Shown here piece after piece: positions 1-8,711 of a stretch of DNA of 64,000 nt. The stretch's first letter is position 1. Every line of letters begins with the position of its first letter. Position numbers and translations under genes: made by a program. Source of the stretch: Riemerella anatipestifer (GTDB lineage: Bacteria > Bacteroidota > Bacteroidia > Flavobacteriales > Weeksellaceae); contig NZ_CP142016.1 in assembly GCF_035666175.1 (NCBI RefSeq), positions 2,500,005-2,564,004 on the forward strand, in the 5' to 3' direction. Below the pieces are notes generated by a model that did not search any database, was not told the DNA's origin, and saw nothing but the letters and a program-made list of their open reading frames with translations.

Positions 1-274
1 TTTGCAAGTCTAGACATCAGACAAGATTCTAGAATCCATCGAATTGTGATAGAAGATATTGCAAAATCTACCTCTGGAAAAATTATTCCCGAGAACTATT
101 CAAGCCTTTCCTGTGAAGAACAAATCCAAGTTTTATCACAAGTAAATGGTGTGTTAGACCTAACCTCATTTAACCAAGAAATCACTAAAGATACCTTAGG
201 TTCTATCCTAATGATGATGGCTATCCAAAAAGAAAATGGAGAAAAAGGTTGCAACAGGTATATTATTAGTAATA
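1..274 (+). pseudogene. ppc: Phosphoenolpyruvate carboxylase, internal fragment cut by IS982 copy 1
   Basis: The reading frame is open from base 1 and enters the window mid-gene. It encodes LDIRQDSRIH, the flavobacterial version of the LDIRQES..H motif of phosphoenolpyruvate carboxylase, and later RYIISN, matching the YVISM segment that follows about 70 residues later in E. coli Ppc. The enzyme makes oxaloacetate from PEP and bicarbonate for the TCA cycle. The frame runs into the left end of an IS982 element at about base 275, and the few codons after that belong to the IS. The 3' part, with the rest of the active-site barrel, is not found beyond the IS or anywhere else in the window. The copy is therefore truncated, probably by rearrangement. 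A second intact ppc elsewhere cannot be excluded. Family identity rests on the two motifs and their spacing. Confidence 0.82.
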
Positions 275-1254
275 ACCCGTTGTGCATTATGAAATGAAAA
301 AAACAAGAGTTGTTTATTAGACTGAAAATAAGTATATTGTTTTTGCTATAAAACGATATAAATGAACAACATAGAGCAAATATATGAAAGAATTTTGGAA
401 GTTTTAGGACTTTTTTCAGAAAATCAACTGATTAGTTATCAGAGAAGAACACCTAAAATGAGCGATTTAGAAGTCATAAGTCTTAATATTACTGCTGAAT
501 ACTTGAGTATTGATAGCGAATTACAGTTCTTTAGAAAATTGCCAAACTCTCTGATAAACAAAATTGAAAGAAGTGTTTACAATAAGCGAAAACGAAGACT
601 ATCCCTACAAACAGAGCAAATTAGACAGCGTATTTCGATGGAGTTCAATGAGTTTGAAGATATTTTTATCGTTGATAGCATGCCAATGAAAGTTTGTGAA
701 AACGCTCGTTCTACTCGTTCAAAAATTTGTAAAGAGCAATCCTATTCTTCACCAACATATGGTTATTGTGCTTCACAGAAATTATATTTCTATGGCTATA
801 AACTACACGCAGTATGTTCTTTAAATGGTGTGATTAAGAATTTTGATATAAGCCCTGCATCCGTTCACGACATCCACTATTTAAAAGATATTGGTGAGCA
901 AATGCGAAACTGTACTTTAATTGGAGATAGAGGCTATTTATCAGCAAAAGTTCAAATAGATTTATTTAACTATGCTAATATTAAATTAGATACACCAATG
1001 AGAAGTAATCAGAAAGATTATATTCCTCAATTTTCATTGTACAAGAAAAAGCGAAAACGAATTGAGACATTTTTCTCTCAACTTTGCGACCAATTTATGA
1101 TTAAAAGAAACAATGCTAAAACTTTTGAAGGCTTTAAAACAAGGATAATCAGTAAAATAACCGCCGCAACGGTTATTCAATATATCAATAAATTTATCTT
1201 CCAAAGAAAATTAAATCATCTAAAAATCAGTATTATTTAAAATGCACAACGAGT
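275..1254 (+). mobile_element. IS982-family insertion sequence, copy 1 (ISRa1-like)
   Basis: The element is 980 bp with imperfect terminal inverted repeats, ACCCGTTGTGCATT on the left and the complement of ACTCGTTGTGCATT on the right. It carries one transposase gene on the plus strand. The flanks (TAGTAATA on the left, TTTAATAA on the right) are not a direct repeat, unlike copy 3, which has a clean 8-bp duplication. The left side is inside ppc and the right side starts 20 bp before a metallophosphatase gene, so this copy probably sits at a rearrangement junction. The name ISRa1 is from memory and not checked. Confidence 0.93.
362..1240 (+). CDS. IS982-family transposase (copy 1)
   Basis: This is a 292-residue DDE transposase of the IS982 family (DDE_Tnp_1-like fold), which cuts and joins the ends of its own element. 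The likely catalytic triad is D105 (in FIVDSMP), D189 (in IGDRGYLS) and E235 (in KRIETFFSQL). The N-terminal ~90 residues form a probable helical DNA-binding part. It differs from the other copies at a few residues only (F56, I177, N for Y in the KRNNAK segment). It has full length and no visible lesion, so it may be active. It is the only gene in the element. Confidence 0.95.
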   Translation: MNNIEQIYERILEVLGLFSENQLISYQRRTPKMSDLEVISLNITAEYLSIDSELQFFRKLPNSLINKIERSVYNKRKRRLSLQTEQIRQRISMEFNEFEDIFIVDSMPMKVCENARSTRSKICKEQSYSSPTYGYCASQKLYFYGYKLHAVCSLNGVIKNFDISPASVHDIHYLKDIGEQMRNCTLIGDRGYLSAKVQIDLFNYANIKLDTPMRSNQKDYIPQFSLYKKKRKRIETFFSQLCDQFMIKRNNAKTFEGFKTRIISKITAATVIQYINKFIFQRKLNHLKISII

Positions 1255-1274
1255 TTTAATAATTAAAAAAAACT

Positions 1275-2222
1275 ATGAACCGTAAAGATTTTATAAAAAC
1301 AATAGGAGGTGGGACTTTAGCATTATCATTAGTACCTAATACTTTCTTGGCTAATACCACACTTTTCAATAGTTCAGACAAAAAAATAACAATTCTTCAT
1401 ACTAATGACCAACACAGTAGAATAGAACCTTTTGATGCTAATTATACTAGGAATCCTAATCAAGGAGGTTTTGCAAGGAGAGCTCATTTGGTAAAAGAAA
1501 TTAGACAGCAGGAGCGAAATGTACTACTTTTAGATAGTGGTGATATTTTTCAAGGGACGCCTTACTTTAATATGTTTGGCGGAGAATTAGAGTTTAAACT
1601 GATGTCTATGATGGGTTATGATGCCGCTACGATGGGTAACCACGATTTTGATAATGGTTTAGAAGGATTTTTAAAGGCTTTGCCTAATGCTAAATTTCCG
1701 TTTATATGCTCTAACTATGATTTTAAAAACACCATACTAGACGGAAAAACGCAACCGTATAAAATTTTTAATAAAGACGGAATCAGAATTGGGATTTTCG
1801 GAGTAGGCATAGAACTAGAAGGGCTTGTAGGTAAAAAACAGTATAAAGAAACTGTTTGGCATCACCCTGTAGAAATAGCTCAGCAATACGCTGATATGCT
1901 TAGAAATGAAAAGAAATGTGATTTGGTAATCTGCTTGTCTCATATTGGTTATTCTTACAAAGGAGAGCATACCAATAAAATATGTGATGTAGAATTGGCT
2001 CAAAAAACAGATAATATAGATTTAATTTTAGGAGGTCATACGCATACTTTTTTACCAGAACCACAATCTTTTATCAATAGAAAAGGAAATAAAGTTTTGA
2101 TAAATCAAGTGGGTTGGGCTGGTTTATTACTAGGAAGAATAGACTTCTATTTCGATAGCCAAAAGAAGATTAAAAATATAGCTTGGAACAACCAAGTGAT
2201 AGATGATAAGATAATGGTTTAA
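1275..2222 (+). CDS. Metallophosphatase, 5'-nucleotidase family (UshA N-terminal domain type)
   Basis: This 315-residue calcineurin-like phosphoesterase is predicted to hydrolyse nucleotides or related phosphoesters outside the cytoplasm. Visible metal-binding motifs are HTNDQH (D45, H47), LDSGD (D90), GNHD (N122, H123), SH at H223 and GGHTH (H255, H257). The N-terminus, NRKDFIK followed by a hydrophobic stretch to about residue 26, resembles a Tat-type signal with RK in place of RR. The C-terminal nucleotide-specificity domain of UshA is absent. In related flavobacteria, from memory, that domain is a separate gene just upstream, and here that place is taken by IS copy 1. Only 20 bp of native sequence precede the start. 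porZ follows after 1 bp, so the two are probably co-transcribed. Confidence 0.88.
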   Translation: MNRKDFIKTIGGGTLALSLVPNTFLANTTLFNSSDKKITILHTNDQHSRIEPFDANYTRNPNQGGFARRAHLVKEIRQQERNVLLLDSGDIFQGTPYFNMFGGELEFKLMSMMGYDAATMGNHDFDNGLEGFLKALPNAKFPFICSNYDFKNTILDGKTQPYKIFNKDGIRIGIFGVGIELEGLVGKKQYKETVWHHPVEIAQQYADMLRNEKKCDLVICLSHIGYSYKGEHTNKICDVELAQKTDNIDLILGGHTHTFLPEPQSFINRKGNKVLINQVGWAGLLLGRIDFYFDSQKKIKNIAWNNQVIDDKIMV

Positions 2223-2223
2223 G

Positions 2224-4458
2224 ATGAAGAAAATATTTTCGCTTTTAGTACTTAGTGTGAGCTTTTTAGTATTAGCTCAAGAGAGCAAATGGCAAGATTT
2301 GTTTTCATATAACTATATTGTTAAAATAGAACAAGATGGAACAGAGCTTATTACGGCTACTAAAAGCGGTTTATTTTACTATAATGTAGCTTCTGGAGAG
2401 ATTAGGAAATTGTCAAAAGCTAATGGGCTTCATGAGGTTGGTATTACGGCGTTTGACTATAATCCCGATACTAAAATAGGGTTGATAGGCTACGAAACAG
2501 GAGCTTTAGATATTGTTACACCTAATGGAGTTAATTTAATTGTAGATATTCCTATAACAAGGAGTTATCAAGGTTCAAAAAAAATCAATCATATCTTTAT
2601 AAAAGATAATCTAGCGATAATTTCGGCAGGTTATGGGGTTTCTATCTTTAATTTGGATAAAAAAGAGTTTGAGGAAACTGTATTTTTTCAGGAAGGGAAC
2701 AATTTTATAGCCTCAAATGAAGCTTTTGTAAAAGATAATGTGGTGTATGCTTCTACATCTAGAGGACTTTATTCTCACAAAATAGATTTGGAATTTTCTA
2801 TTTATCTCACTTGGCAAAGGCTTAATGCATTTGATTTATTGCAATCTGATACCAATGGACAGGATTATCTATTTGCCACAAAAACAGAAATCTATTTTGG
2901 AAATAATTTTCAGCGTTTACCATATTCTTTTACTAACATTAAAGATGTGGTGTACCAAACCAACAGTTTTTTAGTTTGTGATGTAAATAAAATTTATCAA
3001 TTTTCTACTGATGGTATTTTGCAAAACACTTATGATTTTTCATCTTATTATCTTACGACAGGCGCTATGTATGATGGTAAGTTGTTTGTAGGAACGGCTT
3101 TTTCAGGCATTTTAGACCAAAATTTTATTAGTATTAAACCAGATGGACCATATAGTAATACAGCTTCCCGAATTACTCTTGCTGATGATAAAATATGGGT
3201 AGCTGCGGGTAGAAAGGGAAGCTATTACCAGGTAATTTATGACAATAATTTAGGTTATTACTACTACGACGGAACTCGTTGGGTGTATCCACAGTATTTT
3301 TTAGATAATTCACAGCTAGCATTCAATATTTTAGATATTGCTGTTAATCCTTCTAACCCAAGCGAAATTTATTTTACTAATTATGTGCAGAGAAATTCCA
3401 AGGGAGTTTATAAAATGATTGATAATAAGCTCTCAAAAGTTTTTAATACTTCTAGTGCTCAATGGTATAATGTTCCAGAGTACTTGGTCTTCGATAAAAA
3501 TAATAATTTATTTGCCACTTTTTCTTTTTTCGAAGGAGATGTAAATTTTGGAGGAATGTACTTTATTTCTCGAGATGACTCTAGATTTGAAACTATAAAA
3601 ACAGCAAATATAAAAACTAGCTCGTCGGGTATACTAGCTTTTAATGATAGACTTTTCATAGGTGGACCTAGAGTATCAGAGGGAGGTCTGTTAATTTATT
3701 ATTTTAACAACACGCCTACTCGTTTTGATGATGATTTGAAACAAATTTTAAGAGTTGAAGAAGGCTTACCTTCCGCATCAGTAACAGCTATGGCGATGGA
3801 TAAAAACAATAGTCTATGGTTAGGTTCTACAACAGGACTTAGAATTCTTCCGAATGCTCTGAGCGATTTGTACGGAACTAAAGTAAAAGTAAATCCCATA
3901 GTTATTACTCAAAATGGCATAGCGGAAGAGCTTTTTAAAGATGCAGAAATTTTGAGTATAGCGGTAGATTCTGGTAATAATAAGTGGGTATCTGTAAATG
4001 GAGGAGGTGTGTTCTTTCTAAGTGCTGATGGACAGAAGGTTTACAATCATTTTACCAAAGCTAATTCTCCTCTTCCTTCGGACGAAGTTACAGATATTAA
4101 AATAAACGATAAAACAGGACAGGTTTATTTTGCAACTAGTAATGGTATAGTGGTTTATAAAGGCGATGTAGCTAATGTAACCTCAAAATTTGGGGAAGTA
4201 GTAGTTTATCCTAACCCTGTGGTTTATAGCCAGTTTAAGGGAAATGTAAAAATAAAAGGACTGGCTGAAAAAACCAATATTCGTATTACAGATGCTGCGG
4301 GTAATTTAATTCATCAAGCGGTTTCTAGAAATGGTTATTACGAATGGAATCTACAAAATCAAAGAGGTTCTCGTGTGGCTTCAGGGATTTATTTTGTATT
4401 GATGACCAACGAAGACGGTACAGATAAAGCAACAGCGAAAATAGCAGTGGTTAATTAA
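2224..4458 (+). CDS. porZ: PorZ-like type IX secretion system protein
   Basis: This is a 744-residue secreted beta-propeller protein. PorZ is a surface part of the type IX secretion attachment complex; in Porphyromonas gingivalis it helps deliver anionic lipopolysaccharide to secreted cargo. Here an N-terminal signal peptide (to about residue 18) is followed by propeller repeats with two-component-regulator-propeller motifs such as LWLGSTTGLRIL and KWVSVNGGGVFFL. The last ~85 residues (from VVVYPNP to the end) are a type A sorting domain with the usual GNLIHQ and SGIYFVLM segments. Length and layout fit PorZ (about 780 residues in P. gingivalis). It starts 1 bp after the metallophosphatase stop and is followed 11 bp later by recO. 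A generic propeller protein is the alternative, but the combination with the sorting domain makes PorZ most likely. Confidence 0.82.
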   Translation: MKKIFSLLVLSVSFLVLAQESKWQDLFSYNYIVKIEQDGTELITATKSGLFYYNVASGEIRKLSKANGLHEVGITAFDYNPDTKIGLIGYETGALDIVTPNGVNLIVDIPITRSYQGSKKINHIFIKDNLAIISAGYGVSIFNLDKKEFEETVFFQEGNNFIASNEAFVKDNVVYASTSRGLYSHKIDLEFSIYLTWQRLNAFDLLQSDTNGQDYLFATKTEIYFGNNFQRLPYSFTNIKDVVYQTNSFLVCDVNKIYQFSTDGILQNTYDFSSYYLTTGAMYDGKLFVGTAFSGILDQNFISIKPDGPYSNTASRITLADDKIWVAAGRKGSYYQVIYDNNLGYYYYDGTRWVYPQYFLDNSQLAFNILDIAVNPSNPSEIYFTNYVQRNSKGVYKMIDNKLSKVFNTSSAQWYNVPEYLVFDKNNNLFATFSFFEGDVNFGGMYFISRDDSRFETIKTANIKTSSSGILAFNDRLFIGGPRVSEGGLLIYYFNNTPTRFDDDLKQILRVEEGLPSASVTAMAMDKNNSLWLGSTTGLRILPNALSDLYGTKVKVNPIVITQNGIAEELFKDAEILSIAVDSGNNKWVSVNGGGVFFLSADGQKVYNHFTKANSPLPSDEVTDIKINDKTGQVYFATSNGIVVYKGDVANVTSKFGEVVVYPNPVVYSQFKGNVKIKGLAEKTNIRITDAAGNLIHQAVSRNGYYEWNLQNQRGSRVASGIYFVLMTNEDGTDKATAKIAVVN

Positions 4459-4469
4459 ATACACTAAAA

Positions 4470-5147
4470 TTGCAATCTTTACAAGGGTTTATACTATCTT
4501 ATACTAAATATAATGATTCTGGTGCGGTGCTTCGTGTTTTAGAAAGAGAAGCGGGTATTCAGTCTTACTTTGTTAAGAATATTTATCTGGCTCGGAATAA
4601 GCAGAAAGTGTATCTTATGCCTTTAATGGGGGTGGATTTTAATGTTTCCAAAACCAAAAGTGGAGCATTACCATTAGTAAACCAAATTTCTCCTTCAGAA
4701 ATATCAAAGATGATAGATTTCACTTTGGTTAATAATGCTCAAATGACTCTTTTAGCAGAGTTTATTCTAAAAACGGTTCCTTATGAAGTTGTGGAAGATA
4801 GTCTTTATCAATGTGTGGAAGATTTTTATATCAATATGGACAATAAAAACGCACTGATATTTTCCATTTATTCCATAATAAAGAATATTGGTTATGGATT
4901 TTTATTTACAGAAGGTACTTTCTTTGATTTAAAAAATGGGTGCTTTCAAGAGGTAGAAAATGAGTTTACTATCAACAGAGTTTTGTCAGATATATTAAAA
5001 AATATAGAAAGTTTGGCATTTATTAAAACTCCGATAGATACTAGTGAGAGAAGAGATATAATAGATGTTCTAATGAGATATTGTAAGTATCATATTCCTG
5101 AATTTAGTGAGCCTAAATCGTTGGATATTTTTAGAGAAGTTTTTTAA
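4470..5147 (+). CDS. recO: DNA repair protein RecO
   Basis: This 225-residue protein matches RecO, which helps load RecA on SSB-coated single strands in the RecFOR pathway. The N-terminal OB-fold is recognisable in GFILSYTKYNDSGAVLRVLE, followed by a helical C-terminal part. The start is TTG at 4470; no ATG in frame gives the conserved MQSLQGFIL beginning. No CxxC zinc motif is seen in the C-terminal part. It lies 11 bp after porZ and is probably the last gene of that operon, with a strong hairpin about 30 bp downstream. recF, another member of the pathway, is at 27.3 kb in this window. Confidence 0.88.
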   Translation: MQSLQGFILSYTKYNDSGAVLRVLEREAGIQSYFVKNIYLARNKQKVYLMPLMGVDFNVSKTKSGALPLVNQISPSEISKMIDFTLVNNAQMTLLAEFILKTVPYEVVEDSLYQCVEDFYINMDNKNALIFSIYSIIKNIGYGFLFTEGTFFDLKNGCFQEVENEFTINRVLSDILKNIESLAFIKTPIDTSERRDIIDVLMRYCKYHIPEFSEPKSLDIFREVF

Positions 5148-5179
5148 ACTAAGAGGTAAAGAGGTAATCATAAAAATAA

Positions 5180-5208
5180 AAAAAGGATGATAATTTATCA
5201 TCCTTTTT
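5180..5208. terminator. Bidirectional intrinsic terminator between recO and tRNA-fMet
   Basis: A 12-bp perfect stem, AAAAAGGATGATA with its complement, has a 3-base loop and is flanked by A and T runs on both sides. It lies between recO (plus strand) and the initiator tRNA (minus strand), so it can end transcription from both. Confidence 0.85.
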
Positions 5209-5216
5209 CTCAGTAG

Positions 5217-5289
5217 TAGCGGGGACACGACTCGAACGTGCGACCTCAGGGTTATGAGCCCTGCGAGCTACCTACTGCTCCACCCCGCG
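5217..5289 (-). tRNA. Initiator tRNA-Met (CAT)
   Basis: This is a 73-nt cloverleaf on the minus strand. The acceptor stem is CGCGGGG/CCCCGCT, the D arm GAGC/GCTC, the anticodon stem CAGGG/CCCTG with loop CTCATAA, and the T arm GCACG/CGTGT with TTCGAGT. The anticodon is CAT. Three features mark it as the initiator: an unpaired position 1-72 (C-T), three G-C pairs next to the anticodon loop, and an A11-T24 pair in the D stem. CCA is not encoded. Confidence 0.96.
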
Positions 5290-5426
5290 ATATTGTGATG
5301 CAAATATACGACGATTTTTTTAAATACCAAAAAAATAGAATGAAAATGTTTCTATTTATTGTAACTAGTTGATTATTAGTTTTATTTTCTTAGTATTATT
5401 GCTTAATTATAAAAGGGAAGGAATAT

Positions 5427-5987
5427 TTAAAGCCTTTTAGGTTTACTCGCATAAAGTGCCAAACTCCCAAAAAAGCCACCTAAGAGAAAACCAACCATCG
5501 CTCCGTAAATAATATCTAGTGGATAATGAACTCCTAAATAAATTCTACTATAAGCTACAAAAGATGCCCAAGCGAATACCATTAGTCCGAAAAATTTAAT
5601 CCTTTTAGAAAAAATAAGGTTCATAAAAGAAGCTATAAAGAAGCTGTTAGAAGCGTGTGCTGAATAAAAACCAAAAGGCCCACCGCATTTTACTTCTCTT
5701 ACTAATCCCTCTAAGATTGGTTCGTGGCACGGACGAAATCTATGAACTCCTATTTTAAAAATATTAGCAATCTGGTCGGAAGTAATAATTCCTAGAGTAA
5801 TAAATAGGAGGATATAAATGACTTTTTTCTTCTCGTAGTTTTTTATGATGAGATATAAAAATATAAAATAGAGAGGCAACCAAGTAAGTTTGCCTGATAC
5901 CATAACCCAAAAGGTGTCAAAATAGGTATTACCTAATCCATTTAGATAAAGAAAGAGAGATTGGTCAAGCTCTATGATTTTGTGCAT
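5427..5987 (-). CDS. PAP2-family membrane phosphatase
   Basis: This 186-residue multipass protein belongs to the phosphatidic acid phosphatase 2 superfamily, which removes phosphate from lipid or undecaprenyl pyrophosphate substrates at the membrane. The three-part signature is present: KIGVHRFRP (K78 to R85-P86), YSAHASN with H111, and SRIYLGVHYPLD (R148, H154, D158). Five to six hydrophobic segments surround these motifs. It starts 6 bp after the tatA stop on the same strand and is probably co-transcribed with it. The substrate cannot be told from sequence. Undecaprenyl-pyrophosphate or lipid A phosphatase activity are both possible. Confidence 0.88.
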   Translation of the reverse strand: MHKIIELDQSLFLYLNGLGNTYFDTFWVMVSGKLTWLPLYFIFLYLIIKNYEKKKVIYILLFITLGIITSDQIANIFKIGVHRFRPCHEPILEGLVREVKCGGPFGFYSAHASNSFFIASFMNLIFSKRIKFFGLMVFAWASFVAYSRIYLGVHYPLDIIYGAMVGFLLGGFFGSLALYASKPKRL

Positions 5988-5993
5988 ATTACT

Positions 5994-6335
5994 CTATCTG
6001 CTTACAGGTCCTTCGTGAGCGTCGTCTAGTTGTGATATACTAGTTTTTTTATCTAGATTTACAATATCGTTGGTCGCTTCGGTAAGGTCTTTCTTAATAT
6101 CGTTCAAAGGATTTATCTCCTGTACGGATTGTTTTACCTGCTCAATTTCCTTTTTTATTTCAGATACAGGATTGTCTGTCTCCTTCATGATTTCGGTTTT
6201 GATGTCTTCCATTGCAGACTTCATTTTTCTAACACCTTCACCTAACCCACGAGCTATTTCTGGGATCTTTTTAGGTCCAAAAAGCACTAATACTACTAGT
6301 GCTATTACTAACATTTCACTAAAACTAAAATCCAT
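5994..6335 (-). CDS. tatA: Sec-independent translocase subunit TatA/TatE
   Basis: This 113-residue protein has one N-terminal membrane helix (about residues 5-20), the FGPKKIPEIARGLGEG hinge and amphipathic helix typical of TatA/E, and a long charged tail predicted to be helical or coiled coil. TatA multimers form the passage for folded proteins with twin-arginine signals. The next gene downstream, 6 bp away, encodes a PAP2 phosphatase. TatC is not in the window. TatB is unlikely given the short hinge and GP motif, although the longer tail makes TatA and TatB hard to separate by length alone. Confidence 0.9.
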   Translation of the reverse strand: MDFSFSEMLVIALVVLVLFGPKKIPEIARGLGEGVRKMKSAMEDIKTEIMKETDNPVSEIKKEIEQVKQSVQEINPLNDIKKDLTEATNDIVNLDKKTSISQLDDAHEGPVSR

Positions 6336-6373
6336 TCTGCTAAATTACAAATAAAAGTATGAAACGAAAAAAA

Positions 6374-7591
6374 TTATTTTTTATTTTTATAAAATCCACG
6401 GTAAACTATATAGGTGCTAATACTCATTAAAATAAATCCAACAAAGAAAGGGGCACCAGCAAACTTAAAAGGAGCATCGTTATGAGTGAAATAGTAAAAA
6501 ATATTTGTCATAAGAGGCGGACCAATAATACTCGTGAGACTAATAATGCTGGTAAGTGCTCCTTGTAGGTCGCCTTGCTCACTCGCAGATACTTTTGTGG
6601 AAATAACGGATTGTAAAGAGGGACCAGCAATTCCTCCCAAACAATAAATCCCAAGAATGGCAAACATCATCCAACTGCTTCCTGCAAATGAGAAAAGCAG
6701 CATTCCTAAACTATACATACCAATGCCATAAAAGATACTTCTTTCATTACCTATTTTGGGATTTACTTTTCTCAGTATAACCCCTTGTACTAAAGCTGTT
6801 AATCCTCCCATTACACCTAGTGAAATCCCCACTGTTTTTTCACTCCAACCAAATCTATAAATACCAAAATAAGCCCAGTTAGTTTGTACTGCATGTGAGG
6901 CAATATAGACTAAGAATCAAGCTAATATAAGTTTATACAACTCAGAGTATTTTCTTAGCTGTAGAAGAGAGCCTATGGGGTTAGCTCTTTTCCAATTAAA
7001 TTTCCGTCTGTGTTCTTTGGAAAGACTTTCAGGCAGTATAAAAAAACCGTACAGAAAGTTGATAAGGCAAAGTGCACCTGCTGCTAAAAAAGGTATTCTG
7101 GCACCATAATGTCCTAATACACCTCCAAGTACGGGACCAATAATAAAACCTAGCCCAAATGTAGCTCCAATAATTCCGAAGTTTTTTGAACGATCTTGCT
7201 CTGTACTTATATCTGCAATGTAGGCACTGGCGGTTGTGATGCTTGCTCCTGTAATACCGGATAGAAGACGACCTATAAACAACCATAAAATGCTAGGAGC
7301 CCAAGCTTGTAGAAAAAAGTTTGCTGAAAAACCTAATAGCAAGAATAGGATAACAGGACGCCGTCCAAATTGGTCACTTAAATTACCCAATACTGGAGCA
7401 AAAATAAATTGCATAACCGCATAAGCGAAACTCAACCACCCCCCATACTTAGAAGCAAGACTAATATCTCCATTGATGAGTTCTTCTATCAATTTAGGTA
7501 CTACAGGTATAATAATGCCCCAGCCTGTAATGTCTATAAGGAGAGTAATAAAAATAAAGCTAATAGCTGCAGACTTATGAGGCTTTTCCAT
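6374..7591 (-). pseudogene. MFS efflux transporter of the TCR/Tet type, broken by an in-frame TGA
   Basis: One continuous frame of about 405 codons encodes a 12-helix major facilitator transporter related to TetA-type drug/proton antiporters. The loop 2-3 motif [11 protein letters not shown] (motif A) and LSGITGAS are clear. At 6917-6919 (minus strand) a TGA interrupts the frame after KLILA. Translation resumes at once without a shift as FLVYIASHAVQTNW. Related transporters have a tryptophan at or near this place, so a single G-to-A change from TGG is the simplest explanation. The halves are 224 residues and, from the next methionine, 152 residues. The 5' product alone would stop near helix 6-7 and is unlikely to work. 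A sequencing error is possible. Confidence 0.85.
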
Positions 7592-7711
7592 ATTTTTAAA
7601 ATAAGGAGCAAAATTAAATAAAATTTGCCTTCAAAAATCAAAATATAAGAGTTATTATTTAAGTAGGTATTTGTATTGAATTATTTTTTTTTGGAATCAT
7701 TGTGTAATATC

Positions 7712-8691
7712 ACTCGTTGTGCATTTTAAATAATACTGATTTTTAGATGATTTAATTTTCTTTGGAAGATAAATTTATTGATATATTGAATAACCGTTGC
7801 GGCGGTTATTTTACTGATTATCCTTGTTTTAAAGCCTTCAAAAGTTTTAGCATAGTTTCTTTTAATCATAAATTGGTCGCAAAGTTGAGAGAAAAATGTC
7901 TCAATTCGTTTTCGCTTTTTCTTGTACAATGAAAATTGAGGAATATAATCTTTCTGATTACTTCTCATTGGTGTATCTAATTTAATATTAGCATAGTTAA
8001 ATAAATCTATTTGAACTTTTGCTGATAAATAGCCTCTATCTCCAATTAAAGTACAGTTTCGCATTTGCTCACCACTATCTTTTAAATAGTGGATGTCGTG
8101 AACGGATGCAGGGCTTATATCAAAATTCTTAATCACACCATTTAAAGAACATACTGCGTGTAGTTTATAGCCATAGAAATATAATTTCTGTGAAGCACAA
8201 TAACCATATGTTGGTGAAGAATAGGATTGCTCTTTACAAATTTTTGAACGAGTAGAACGAGCGTTTTCACAAACTTTCATTGGCATGCTATCAACGATAA
8301 AAATATCTTCAAACTCATTGAACTCCATCGAAATACGCTGTCTAATTTGCTCTGTTTGTAGGGATAGTCTTCGTTTTCGCTTATTGTAAACACTTCCTTC
8401 AATTTTGTTTATCAGAGAGTTTGGCAATTTTCTAAATAACTGTAATTCGCTATCAATACTCAAGTATTCAGCAGTAATATTAAGACTTATGACTTCTAAA
8501 TCGCTCATTTTAGGTGTTCTTCTCTGATAACTAATCAGTTGATTTTCTGAAAAAAGTCCTAAAACTTCCAAAATTCTTTCATATATTTGCTCTAAGTTGT
8601 TCATTTATATCGTTTTATAGCAAAAACAATATACTGATTTTCAGTCTAATAAACAACTCTTGTTTTTTTCATTTCATAATGCACAACGGGT
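7712..8691 (-). mobile_element. IS982-family insertion sequence, copy 2
   Basis: This 980-bp element lies in reverse orientation with the same ends as copy 1 (ACTCGTTGTGCATT on the left, complement of ACCCGTTGTGCATT on the right). The flanks are GTAATATC and TAATAGAC. They share TAATA, but not in the register expected for an 8-bp duplication. It lies between the Tet-type pseudogene and the small membrane gene before atpB, 20 bp ahead of the latter's start. Confidence 0.93.
7726..8604 (-). CDS. IS982-family transposase (copy 2)
   Basis: Full-length 292-residue DDE transposase, nearly identical to the other copies. It keeps D105, D189 and E235. It differs by L4 (NNLEQ), G70 (IEGSV) and S177 (KDSGEQ). 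No lesion is visible, so it may provide transposase in trans to the frameshifted copy 4. Confidence 0.95.
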   Translation of the reverse strand: MNNLEQIYERILEVLGLFSENQLISYQRRTPKMSDLEVISLNITAEYLSIDSELQLFRKLPNSLINKIEGSVYNKRKRRLSLQTEQIRQRISMEFNEFEDIFIVDSMPMKVCENARSTRSKICKEQSYSSPTYGYCASQKLYFYGYKLHAVCSLNGVIKNFDISPASVHDIHYLKDSGEQMRNCTLIGDRGYLSAKVQIDLFNYANIKLDTPMRSNQKDYIPQFSLYKKKRKRIETFFSQLCDQFMIKRNYAKTFEGFKTRIISKITAATVIQYINKFIFQRKLNHLKISII

Positions 8692-8711
8692 TAATAGACT
8701 ATTTTTGTCGA

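Noticed and set aside
7705..8698. TAATA on both sides of IS copy 2 as a target duplication
   Set aside because: The shared bases are short and not in the register of the 8-bp duplication seen at copy 3. Such AT-rich matches are expected by chance.
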